Source of the DNA: Zoogloeaceae bacterium
Lineage (GTDB): Bacteria > Pseudomonadota > Gammaproteobacteria > Burkholderiales > Rhodocyclaceae
Direction of reading: 5' to 3'
Assembly: GCA_031282665.1 (NCBI GenBank)
Contig: JAITDH010000164.1
Span: forward strand, 1-5,435
Length of the DNA stretch: 5,435 nt
The position numbers were made by a program, and so were the translations under genes. A model generated the notes under the pieces. The model was not told where the DNA came from and did not search any database. It saw only the letters and a list, made by a program, of their open reading frames with translations. Positions within the stretch are counted from its first letter, which is position 1. Each line of letters opens with the position of its first letter. Below are positions 1 to 5,435 of this stretch, piece after piece.

Positions 1-669
1 GCGTTGAAAAGTGCTCGCGCCGCTATCGAAGGCGCGCACCACCGGCATGGCCTGCACGTATTCCACCACCGCCTTGCCGACTTCCTCGCTGGCGGCGTTG
101 TAGCGCCGCGTCATCTCGCTGCGACCGCGCATGGAAAGCGATGCCGCCGCCATGCCCGCGGCCAGCACAGCCGTTGCCGCCAGCGCCAGACGCCAGTCCA
201 ACAGCCACAGCAACGCGAAGGTCAATATTGGCGAGACGAAGCCTTGCGCGTACAGGGGCGTGCTGTCGGCCACGAAGACGTGCAGCGCCTTCACGTCTTC
301 CATCATCACCTTGGCGAGCGCTCCTGAACCCGTCTGCTGCGCGTATCCCAGGGGCAGGCGCGCCAGATGCCCGGCCAGATCGGCGCGCAGCCCTTTTTCC
401 AGACGAAAGGCCGCGTAGTGCGACTGGTTGAACGCGGTGAGCCGCAGCGTGTAGGAAGACACCGTCAGCGCCACGGCGAGCAGGAGCGGCGGCCACGGCC
501 ATTGTCCCGGAACCGCCACAAGTTCATGCGCCAGCCACGCCAGCGCGCACAACGCGCCCAGGGAAGCAGCCGAAGCCAGACCCGCCAGCAGCATGGCAAG
601 GCGGATTTGCCCCCGCACCGGACGCATGATGGCCCAGACGCCGGGCAAGGCGTCCCGATCATCGCGCAT
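1..669 (-). CDS. ABC transporter, exporter-fold membrane domain (partial), probable ferric-siderophore importer of YbtP/YbtQ/IrtA type
   Basis: The reading frame starts at the ATG at 669 and stays open for 223 codons to the left edge, so the C-terminal half is outside the window. The visible part is an N-terminal type-1 ABC exporter membrane domain. Hydrophobic helices lie at about residues 23-50, 60-78 and 145-178. Cytoplasmic coupling segments include LPLGYAQQTGSGALAKVM (105-122) with a following EDVKALHVFVAD, and EYVQAMPVVRAF (203-214), typical of the half-transporters that have a nucleotide-binding domain fused behind. In the Ybt and Irt systems such half-transporters import ferric siderophores despite the exporter fold, and usually act as a pair, so a second ABC gene is expected further left. 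The start overlaps the end of the MFS gene by 11 bp (ATGCGCGATGA holds both start and stop), implying translational coupling. The ATP-binding domain is not visible. The family call is strong; the import role rests on context. Confidence 0.88.
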   Translation of the reverse strand, partial: MRDDRDALPGVWAIMRPVRGQIRLAMLLAGLASAASLGALCALAWLAHELVAVPGQWPWPPLLLAVALTVSSYTLRLTAFNQSHYAAFRLEKGLRADLAGHLARLPLGYAQQTGSGALAKVMMEDVKALHVFVADSTPLYAQGFVSPILTFALLWLLDWRLALAATAVLAAGMAAASLSMRGRSEMTRRYNAASEEVGKAVVEYVQAMPVVRAFDSGASTFQR

Positions 670-1954
670 GGGCATCTTCATCTTCCGGGTGCGTGTAAAT
701 ATCCCGTTTGGCGTATTGCCGTACGACCAGTACCGCTGCCGCCGTCAGCGTTGCGGCCAGGCCAAAGCAGGCCGCATAACCCCATCGCCCGGCCAGCCAG
801 CCGCCCGCCACGCCACTTGCGGCGGCCAGCAAGGCGTCGGCGCTCTGGAACAAGGTGAAATCCACCCCGGCCTGCAAGGGCGAGGAAATGTCCATCAGCA
901 CCGAATAGAGCGCCACCCAGGCGCAGCCCATCGCGCCGAACAGCAGCCCCACCAGGGCAATCAACAGCACTTGCGGCGTCTCGCCCGCCACGTTGGCGGC
1001 GGCGGCTGCCAGCGCGGCGAGCACGCAGGCCTTCAGCGCCACCGCGCGCCACACCGCCCGCCAGCCCGGCGCGCGCCGCACCAGCATTCCGCCCAGGAAC
1101 GCGCCCGTCAGTCCGGCCAGGACGCTGAAGGAGCCGAACAGCCAGCCCAGCCGTTCCATGCTCACGCCGTGATCCAGGAGCAACGGCCCCAACATGCTCA
1201 TTGTGAGGCGAATGCCGACGCTGGAAAAAAGCAGCAGCAAGAGGCCGTGCACCACCTCTGGACGCCGCAGGGCAAAGCGCAGACTGGGCCGATGCGCGCC
1301 GGTCTGCGCCGGAGCACGGGGCGGCTCGCGCAGCGCCAGCATCGGCAGCCCCAGGGCCACGATGGCCGCAGCCGTCGCCAGCAACGCCCAGGGCAGCCCG
1401 GCGTGACCGGCGACCAGCAGGAAGCCGCCGCCGCCCAGCATCGCGCCGACATAGCTGCCGCCCACCTGCGCCACATTGCCCCAGCCGCGTGTCTGGCGGG
1501 AGAGTTGTTCCACGGCGAAACCATCGCAGGCAATATCGGTCGTCGCCGCCACCAGGGCGCTCAGGAGCAACAGGGCCAGAATCCAGCCCGCGCGCGTTTG
1601 CAGCGGCAAAAGACCATGCAGGCTGGCCAATCCCATGCCCAACAGGATGCCCGCCATGAGCCACTGCCCGACCAGAAGCATCGCGCGCGAACGGCGCTGT
1701 GTGCCTTGCGCGGGCAAACGCCAGCCTTCCACCTTCGGCGCCCACAGGAACTTGAAGCCCCAGGGCAGCCACCACAGCGCGGCCAACCCGGCCATCTGCA
1801 AGCTGGCCCCCGCCGCGCGCAACAGGCTGGGCAGCGACTGCGTGGTGATCGCGGTGAGCAAGGTCTGGCTGATGTAGATGCCTGCGATGGCTGGCAAGAC
1901 CTGCCATGCGGGCAGGCGCGGCGAAAGCGGGGAACGGTCGTCGGTAAGGCGCAT
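659..1954 (-). CDS. MFS siderophore permease, RhtX/FptX/YbtX-like (AmpG-related)
   Basis: This 431-residue protein has about twelve hydrophobic segments and is an inner-membrane major facilitator of the AmpG-related branch. It probably moves a ferric siderophore from periplasm to cytoplasm, as RhtX does for rhizobactin 1021 and FptX for pyochelin. Supporting signs are WWLPWGFKFLWAPKVE at residues 61-76, TTDIACDGFAVEQL at 138-151 with its Asp residues inside helix 4-5, and DFTLFQSADAL at 365-375, all in the places where this branch is conserved. A hydrophilic central loop (about 209-230, rich in Pro, Arg and Ala) divides two six-helix halves. The length fits the family at roughly 400-430. The ATG at 1954 follows the receptor stop by one base (TGA-c-ATG) with no clear Shine-Dalgarno, so translation is probably re-initiated from the receptor gene. 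The exact siderophore cannot be read from the sequence. Confidence 0.9.
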   Translation of the reverse strand: MRLTDDRSPLSPRLPAWQVLPAIAGIYISQTLLTAITTQSLPSLLRAAGASLQMAGLAALWWLPWGFKFLWAPKVEGWRLPAQGTQRRSRAMLLVGQWLMAGILLGMGLASLHGLLPLQTRAGWILALLLLSALVAATTDIACDGFAVEQLSRQTRGWGNVAQVGGSYVGAMLGGGGFLLVAGHAGLPWALLATAAAIVALGLPMLALREPPRAPAQTGAHRPSLRFALRRPEVVHGLLLLLFSSVGIRLTMSMLGPLLLDHGVSMERLGWLFGSFSVLAGLTGAFLGGMLVRRAPGWRAVWRAVALKACVLAALAAAAANVAGETPQVLLIALVGLLFGAMGCAWVALYSVLMDISSPLQAGVDFTLFQSADALLAAASGVAGGWLAGRWGYAACFGLAATLTAAAVLVVRQYAKRDIYTHPEDEDAHAR

Positions 1955-1955
1955 G

Positions 1956-4049
1956 TCAGAAGAAATACCGCATGCCCACGCCCAGGGTACGGCCGCGCGC
2001 GGGGACGCCCATCGTGACGCCGGGCGCGGCCCAATAGCCGTAATGCTCGTATGCCTCGTCCAGCAGGTTGTCGCCGTACAGGTAGATTTCCGCAGCGCCC
2101 GAAACCACGCCGATGCGCAGGTCGACCTTGTGGTAGCTGTCCAGGTCGTAGTGATTCTGCGCGTCGGCGGGCCGTTTCCCCATGTAGCGGTAACTCAGCC
2201 GACTGTTCAGCATGGGGGCGGAAAGGCCCATGAATTCCGCCAGATGGACATGGTGGGAAAACGCGACCGTGCCGCTCCAGCGCGGCACGTCGGGTTTCCG
2301 GTTGCCGTTCTGGACGTCGCCCCCCGATACGCCGAAAACATCGCGGGTGATTTTGGCGTCGATGTAGCTCACGCCCGCCTGGATTTCAAAGCCCCGGCCG
2401 ACGCGCCATACCCCCTCCAGTTCGCCGCCCTTGTTTTCGGTATCGGCGTTGATCGTGTTGGTGGTATAGGTGGCGTAGTCGTAGCCCAGCAGGTGGTCAT
2501 CCTTGACCTTGCTCAGGAACAACGCGCCGTTCAGGCTCAGGCGGCGATCCGGCGATTCCATCTTGAAACCGATCTCGATGGCATTGGAACTCGACGCCTT
2601 GTACGGGGCGCTGTCGGCCGCCTGGGTCGGGAAATCACCGAAGCCTCCCGACTGATAGCCGTGCGAAAACGCGCCGAAAATGTTGAGGCTGGGAGTGAGC
2701 GCATACGAGAGCGCCAGACGGCCGGTCGTGTAGTCGTCGCTCAGTTTGCGATGATCGCCGCCCGCGCCGTCATAGACGCCGTCATAGGTCTTGCGATCCC
2801 ACGAATGGCGCAGACCGCCCGTCAGTTTCAGCGTATCGGTAAGCGGATAGGTCAGTTCGCCATACAGGGCGCGGCTGTCGGTTTCGTACTCGCGTTCCGA
2901 CGCGCTGCCGGTAGCCGTCGTCAGGGTGTCGAAGCTGCGCCGGGAATGCGACAGATTGAGGCCGGTTACCCAGAAAATCGCCGCGCCGGGCAGCGAGGAC
3001 CAGCGCAGATCCTCGCTGACGACATGCCGCCTGGAACGGGTCAGGTTCTGGTTTTCGATGGGCATGCCAAAGAGCGCCTGCATGACGCGACGGTCATAAA
3101 GGGATGCGGTGGCATAGTCGACGAAGGTATGGGCGGTGATCGACGTGATCCGGCTGTTGCGCAGATCATGTTTGAATTCCACCGTCTGGCGCTCGATGAT
3201 CTTGTGATTGTCGTCGAACAGGCCGGGCGTGAAATCCAGCGGCGCGTCCGTATAGGGCCGCAGCACCGCCAGGGACGGGCTGTACTGGCTCTCGTGCCGT
3301 TCGGCGCTCAGGAGCAGATTCGTATGCTCGGCGATTTCCCAGGACAGGCTGCCGCGAAACGCGAGATCGACGGGTTTTGCGATCGGCTTTCCATCCTGCG
3401 CGTTTTTGATCCAGTGCTCCGCGCCGCTGTTGCGCAGCGCGAAACGGCCACTGAGGCGTTCCGAGAGCGGGCCGCTGACGACCACCTCCTCCAGATGCTG
3501 GCGATCCTGTCCATATTCGCCCCGGACATGACCTTCAAATACGCGCGTGGGCCGGTTGTTGACGACATTGATCGCCCCAGCCTGACCGTTGCCGCCGAAC
3601 AGGGTGCCCTGCGGCCCTTTCAGGATTTCGATGCGGTCGACATCGAGTGTGCCCAGTCCCACGTCGCGGATGGACATGGCAACGCCATCGACGATCAGGG
3701 CGACCGAACTGTCTTCCACGCTGACCTGGTTGAGCGCCCCGTTGCCGCGAATCAGGACGTTCGCGGAATTCGGTTCGCCGCCATACGAATTGACCACGAC
3801 GCCCGCCACGCCGGTAAGCGCCTCCTCCACGGTCTGCGCGCGTTGCTGTTCCAGATCCTCGCCGCGGATGACGCTGATGCCGAAGGGGACGTCCATGGCC
3901 CGCTCTTCGCCATGACGGGCCGTTACGACCACATCCTCCAGTAACGGTTCCTGGTCGGGATCATGCGCCAGGGTCTGGGCCTGGGTTTGTCCCCAGAGCA
4001 TGAGAATGGCCGCGCCCAACATCGTGCGGCGTTTGTTCAAAGCAGGCAT
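1956..4049 (-). CDS. TonB-dependent siderophore receptor, FyuA-like
   Basis: This 697-residue outer-membrane receptor imports a ligand, most likely a ferric siderophore, with energy from TonB-ExbBD. A signal peptide spans about residues 1-24, with basic NKRR, a hydrophobic stretch and a likely cut after TQA. A TonB box EDVVVTA (38-44) follows. The plug domain covers about 50-165 and contains VDGVAMSIRDV (120-130) and the conserved EILKGPQGTLFGGNGQAGAI (141-160). The rest is a 22-strand-type beta barrel, with NLLDEAYEHYGYW (661-673) and the terminal GRTLGVGMRYFF ending in Phe. The closing segment resembles yersiniabactin/pesticin receptor FyuA (from memory), and the predicted mature size of about 673 is close. 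I chose the ATG at 4049 because AAGGA lies 6 bases upstream; an in-frame TTG at 4076 would sit inside the Fur-like site. The gene heads the operon with the MFS and ABC genes. The substrate is unproven. Confidence 0.93.
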   Translation of the reverse strand: MPALNKRRTMLGAAILMLWGQTQAQTLAHDPDQEPLLEDVVVTARHGEERAMDVPFGISVIRGEDLEQQRAQTVEEALTGVAGVVVNSYGGEPNSANVLIRGNGALNQVSVEDSSVALIVDGVAMSIRDVGLGTLDVDRIEILKGPQGTLFGGNGQAGAINVVNNRPTRVFEGHVRGEYGQDRQHLEEVVVSGPLSERLSGRFALRNSGAEHWIKNAQDGKPIAKPVDLAFRGSLSWEIAEHTNLLLSAERHESQYSPSLAVLRPYTDAPLDFTPGLFDDNHKIIERQTVEFKHDLRNSRITSITAHTFVDYATASLYDRRVMQALFGMPIENQNLTRSRRHVVSEDLRWSSLPGAAIFWVTGLNLSHSRRSFDTLTTATGSASEREYETDSRALYGELTYPLTDTLKLTGGLRHSWDRKTYDGVYDGAGGDHRKLSDDYTTGRLALSYALTPSLNIFGAFSHGYQSGGFGDFPTQAADSAPYKASSSNAIEIGFKMESPDRRLSLNGALFLSKVKDDHLLGYDYATYTTNTINADTENKGGELEGVWRVGRGFEIQAGVSYIDAKITRDVFGVSGGDVQNGNRKPDVPRWSGTVAFSHHVHLAEFMGLSAPMLNSRLSYRYMGKRPADAQNHYDLDSYHKVDLRIGVVSGAAEIYLYGDNLLDEAYEHYGYWAAPGVTMGVPARGRTLGVGMRYFF

Positions 4050-4055
4050 GCTTGT

Positions 4056-4060
4056 TCCTT
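4056..4060 (-). promoter_or_regulatory. Ribosome binding site of the TonB receptor
   Basis: The minus strand reads AAAAGGAACAAGC directly before the ATG at 4049. AAGGA is a good Shine-Dalgarno match at 6 bases spacing. It decides the start in favour of 4049 over an upstream in-frame TTG at 4076. Confidence 0.75.
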
Positions 4061-4064
4061 TTGG

Positions 4065-4090
4065 AATGATTAACAATAATTGCTATCATT
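4065..4090 (-). promoter_or_regulatory. Fur-box-like AT-rich dyad
   Basis: This AT-rich 26-base stretch begins AATGAT and ends ATCATT on the plus strand, so the outer hexamers are exact inverted repeats. The inner part (CAATaATTG, with one central base) is a second dyad, offset by one base from the outer one. The minus strand carries TGATAGCAATTATTG, a partial match to the Fur 7-1-7 pattern TGATAATnATTATCA. It lies 16 to 41 bases before the receptor start in otherwise GC-rich DNA, where a -10 region and transcription start would be expected. Weak -10 candidates inside it on the minus strand are TATTGT (4078-4073) and GTTAAT (4074-4069). No good -35 partners either, which suits an activator-dependent promoter. 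Iron-Fur repression of the receptor operon is the natural reading. The match is imperfect, so the protein assignment is inferred. Confidence 0.55.
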
Positions 4091-4115
4091 CACTTGATTG
4101 CCATCGGCACGCTGG

Positions 4116-4153
4116 CGCTTTCGGGGAAAAATTTGCGCTTTCGGGAATATTTC
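4116..4153 (+). promoter_or_regulatory. Composite direct-repeat box 1, candidate AraC-regulator site for the receptor operon
   Basis: Two direct half sites, GCGCTTTCGGGGAAAAATTT beginning at 4115 and GCGCTTTCGGGAATATTT beginning at 4135, share GCGCTTTCGGG and are exactly 20 bp apart, close to two turns of the helix. AraC-family proteins bind with two helix-turn-helix motifs in successive major grooves and commonly use direct repeats with about this spacing. On the minus strand the half site reads CCCGAAAGCGC. The box lies 66 to 104 bases upstream of the receptor ATG, just beyond the Fur-like dyad, a position suited to activation of that operon. PchR and YbtA are known to act through conserved sites in comparable promoters. 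Binding here is inferred from the layout. Confidence 0.6.
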
Positions 4154-4204
4154 TCCAAGCACACAGTCGGCGTGGCGCAAGGCACAGAACGTCTGGATTG
4201 CCTC

Positions 4205-4244
4205 CGCTTTCGGGGGAAAAAATTATGTTTTCGGGAAACTTTTC
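4205..4244 (+). promoter_or_regulatory. Composite direct-repeat box 2, candidate autoregulatory site at the regulator start
   Basis: This is a second copy of box 1. CGCTTTCGGGGGAAAAAATT begins at 4205 and GTTTTCGGGAAACTTTTC begins at 4227, with the shared TTTCGGG cores 21 bp apart. The last base of the box touches the ATG of the AraC gene. A weak promoter may overlap it: TTGCCT at 4198-4203, 17 bases, then AATTAT at 4221-4226, each four of six to consensus. That would place transcription start near 4233. A regulator bound here would block its own promoter or ribosome access, in line with the autorepression known for YbtA and PchR. The repeat itself is plain; the promoter and the role are inferred. 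Confidence 0.55.
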
Positions 4245-5201
4245 ATGATCGAACCCCAGCGCGCCGCACCGGACATCCAGATGGACGCCTTTCTCGCGGG
4301 CAGTCCCACGGGCGTTCCAGAACCCTGGCGGGACGCGCTGCGCGTCCATGGCCTGCCCGGCGGCGGCGGCATCAGTTGTTTCGACGGCAACCGCCTGCGT
4401 CCCTGGGCCTTCCACAGCGAAGGCGCGCCCGCCTTCAGTCTTTGCGTGCTGCTGGAAGGCCGGATGCACACGACCCTGGAAGGAGGACGTCCGCTCGATC
4501 TGCGCAAGGGCATGCTGGCGTTCATGCTTTCCGGCCAAGCCACGCGGGGGGAGAACGTCCTGGGCGGCGGCCGCTTTCGCATGGTCGATTTCCACCTCGC
4601 GCCACGGACGCTGCGCGCGCTGGCCGGGCCGCACCTGGCGGCCTTGCAGGGCTGTCTGGCGCACGATTGCAGCATTCCAGAACAGGAAATGATCCTGGGC
4701 AGCCTGCCCGCGTCCTCCACGCTCCAGCGCGCCGCCTGCGACATCCTTTCCTGCGACTATCCGCGCGGACACATCCGTGACCTCTATCTGGAAGCAAAGA
4801 CGCGGGAGGCGCTGGCCGCCTTGCTGAACGAGCGGGTGCGGCTGCATCGGCCGCATCCCTTGCCCGTCCCGGCCGACCGCAGACGCCTGCTGGAGGCGCG
4901 CGGCCTGCTCGAACGTCATTTCGACGAGGACTGGACCGTCCGAACCCTCGCCCACACGGTGGGCCTGAACGAAAAACGCCTGCAAGCCGGATTCCGCGCC
5001 CTGTTCAGCCAGACCTTCCATGCCTGCCTGACCGACATCCGCATGCAGGCCGCCGCGCGCATGCTGGAGCGCGGGCGCTCCGTCACCGACGCCGCCCTGG
5101 GCGTGGGATACGCCAGCCTGGGCCATTTCAGCAAGGCTTTCCGCCAACACATGGGCATCTGCCCCAAACGCTGGGCGATGGAACGCGCCATAGGAGCGTA
5201 G
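4245..5201 (+). CDS. AraC-family siderophore-responsive regulator, YbtA/PchR-like
   Basis: This 318-residue cytoplasmic protein is a DNA-binding activator probably induced by the ferric siderophore imported by the adjacent genes. Residues 1 to about 200 form a ligand-sensing N-terminal region, with a short stretch typical of the PchR group at about 62-120 (FSLCVLLEGRM, FMLSGQATRGE, FRMVDFHLAP). Residues about 212-312 form the AraC/XylS domain. The first helix-turn-helix is VRTLAHTVGLNEKRLQAGF (232-250), where GLNEKRLQ is the usual PchR/YbtA form. The second is VTDAALGVGYASLGHFSKAF (280-299) followed by CPKRW. The length matches YbtA (about 319). I chose the ATG at 4245: the frame is open back to a TTG at 4098, but that stretch holds the repeated operator boxes and encodes no recognisable domain. 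The start has only a weak ribosome site (GGGAAA six bases before). It is divergent from the receptor operon, as ybtA is from ybtPQXS. Confidence 0.92.
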   Translation: MIEPQRAAPDIQMDAFLAGSPTGVPEPWRDALRVHGLPGGGGISCFDGNRLRPWAFHSEGAPAFSLCVLLEGRMHTTLEGGRPLDLRKGMLAFMLSGQATRGENVLGGGRFRMVDFHLAPRTLRALAGPHLAALQGCLAHDCSIPEQEMILGSLPASSTLQRAACDILSCDYPRGHIRDLYLEAKTREALAALLNERVRLHRPHPLPVPADRRRLLEARGLLERHFDEDWTVRTLAHTVGLNEKRLQAGFRALFSQTFHACLTDIRMQAAARMLERGRSVTDAALGVGYASLGHFSKAFRQHMGICPKRWAMERAIGA

Positions 5202-5332
5202 GTTGGGTAGGTCGGATCAGCCGAAGGCGTAATCCGACATTCGTTCATTACCGGCGCCTGCGCCGCTATTCTTCGATTTGCGATGCTGCGCATCGTGAAG
5301 TACGAATGTCGGATTGCGCCAACCCCCTACGC
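5196..5332. repeat. Intergenic palindromic repeat element between convergent genes
   Basis: This roughly 137-bp element fills the gap between two convergent genes. Its core is a long inverted repeat: GGCGTAATCCGACATTCGT at 5226-5244 pairs with 5302-5320 at 18 of 19 positions plus one T.G. Inside lie two small hairpins, GGCGC-ct-GCGCC (5253-5264) and CGATGC-tgc-GCATCG (5281-5295). The outer ends are also inverted: GCGTAGGTTGG at 5196-5206, and GCGTAGGGGGTTGG read on the minus strand from 5332 to 5319. Elements of the GTAGGTCGGAT...ATCCGAC type are common dispersed palindromes in proteobacteria, as far as I recall. It could fold in RNA from either direction and stop transcription or protect 3' ends, but no U tract follows the stems, so it is not a standard intrinsic terminator. 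There is no coding sequence in it. Confidence 0.8.
5211..5238 (+). repeat. Left hairpin of the palindromic repeat
   Basis: GTCGGAT (5211-5217) pairs with ATCCGAC (5232-5238), and inside it GCC (5220-5222) pairs with GGC (5226-5228) around a GAA loop. The ATCCGAC arm is also the left arm of the longer stem closed at 5302-5320, so the two structures exclude each other. The hairpin starts 9 bases after the regulator stop codon. Confidence 0.7.
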
Positions 5333-5435
5333 CAGCGAGCCCAGACCGGCCAGGGTGGGGACTAGGGCGGGCGTTTCGCCGGGCAGGGTTTTCGCCAGCC
5401 AGCGGCGGGGGCCTTCCGGCGCTTTTTCGGCTTCC
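5327..5435 (-). CDS. C-terminal end of an unrecognised convergent gene (partial)
   Basis: On the minus strand a frame enters from the right edge and ends with TAG at 5329-5327, after 35 codons. The visible tail reads EAEKAPEGPRRWLAKTLPGE, then TPALVPTLAGLGSLA. Third codon positions are mostly G or C (27 of 35), as in the other genes here, and the frame ends right at the border of the palindromic repeat, both of which support a real gene end. I do not recognise the family: the stretch is Pro/Ala/Leu-rich with no motif I can name. It is convergent with the AraC regulator, so it need not belong to the siderophore locus. Too little is visible to suggest a function. Confidence 0.55.
   Translation of the reverse strand, partial: EAEKAPEGPRRWLAKTLPGETPALVPTLAGLGSLA

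Noticed and set aside
23..502. 159-codon minus-strand frame near the left edge
   Set aside because: It is out of frame with the ABC membrane domain, which is open from 669 to 1 with family motifs. The product is Arg/Gly/Ala-rich without a motif.
593..2017. 474-codon plus-strand frame opposite the MFS gene
   Set aside because: The product is a Gln/His/Arg/Ala-rich low-complexity string, as expected from reading the complement of a Leu/Ala-rich membrane protein gene.
1878..3944. 688-codon open frame on the plus strand opposite the receptor gene
   Set aside because: It is antisense to a receptor with full signal peptide, plug and barrel motifs. Its product shows no family motif and has no ribosome site; long mirror frames are common in GC-rich genes.
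4098..4244. N-terminal extension of 49 residues on the AraC regulator from a TTG at 4098
   Set aside because: This stretch holds both composite boxes, no ribosome site precedes the TTG, and the start at 4245 gives the normal family length.
4086..5150. 354-codon minus-strand frame opposite the AraC gene
   Set aside because: It runs through the repeated operator boxes and opposes a clear AraC/XylS domain. The product has no recognisable domain.
5245..5301. Possible CRISPR unit or integron attachment site in the palindromic region
   Set aside because: There is no regularly spaced repeat-spacer series and no GTTRRRY-type core of an attC site was found; the symmetry is explained by a dispersed palindrome.

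Overview
The window is GC-rich with strong G/C third-position bias and looks like a proteobacterial chromosome, most likely a beta-proteobacterium of the Burkholderiales (Alcaligenaceae-like). That placement is an impression from composition and gene style, not a proven assignment. It holds an iron-siderophore uptake locus, with three genes on the minus strand and a divergent regulator on the plus strand.

Layout: reading the minus strand from the middle outwards, a TonB-dependent outer-membrane receptor (4049 to 1956) is followed after one base by an MFS inner-membrane permease of the RhtX/FptX/YbtX type (1954 to 659). The permease overlaps by 11 bp the start of an ABC transporter with a fused exporter-fold membrane domain (669 to 1, running off the left edge), similar in style to YbtP/YbtQ or IrtA/IrtB. 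On the plus strand, an AraC-family activator of the YbtA/PchR type (4245 to 5201) is divergent from the receptor. A convergent minus-strand gene enters from the right edge; only its last 35 codons are visible (5435 to 5327).

The 195-bp divergent intergenic region (4050-4244) carries the control elements. A Fur-box-like AT-rich dyad sits just upstream of the receptor. Two copies of a composite box, each made of two direct TTTCGGG-containing half sites about two helical turns apart, are the best candidates for the regulator's binding sites. One copy is positioned to activate the receptor operon. The other ends against the regulator's start codon, which suggests autoregulation.

The gap between the regulator and the convergent gene is almost wholly filled by a roughly 137-bp palindromic repeat. 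Its terminal inverted repeats supply the GCG-TAG ends of both flanking genes.

Working model (inference): the siderophore-iron complex enters the periplasm through the receptor with TonB energy. It, or its iron, is moved across the inner membrane by the MFS permease and/or the ABC transporter. The AraC-type protein senses the ferric siderophore and induces the operon, under Fur control by iron. No siderophore biosynthesis gene lies in the window, so the substrate could be self-made elsewhere or taken from other species.
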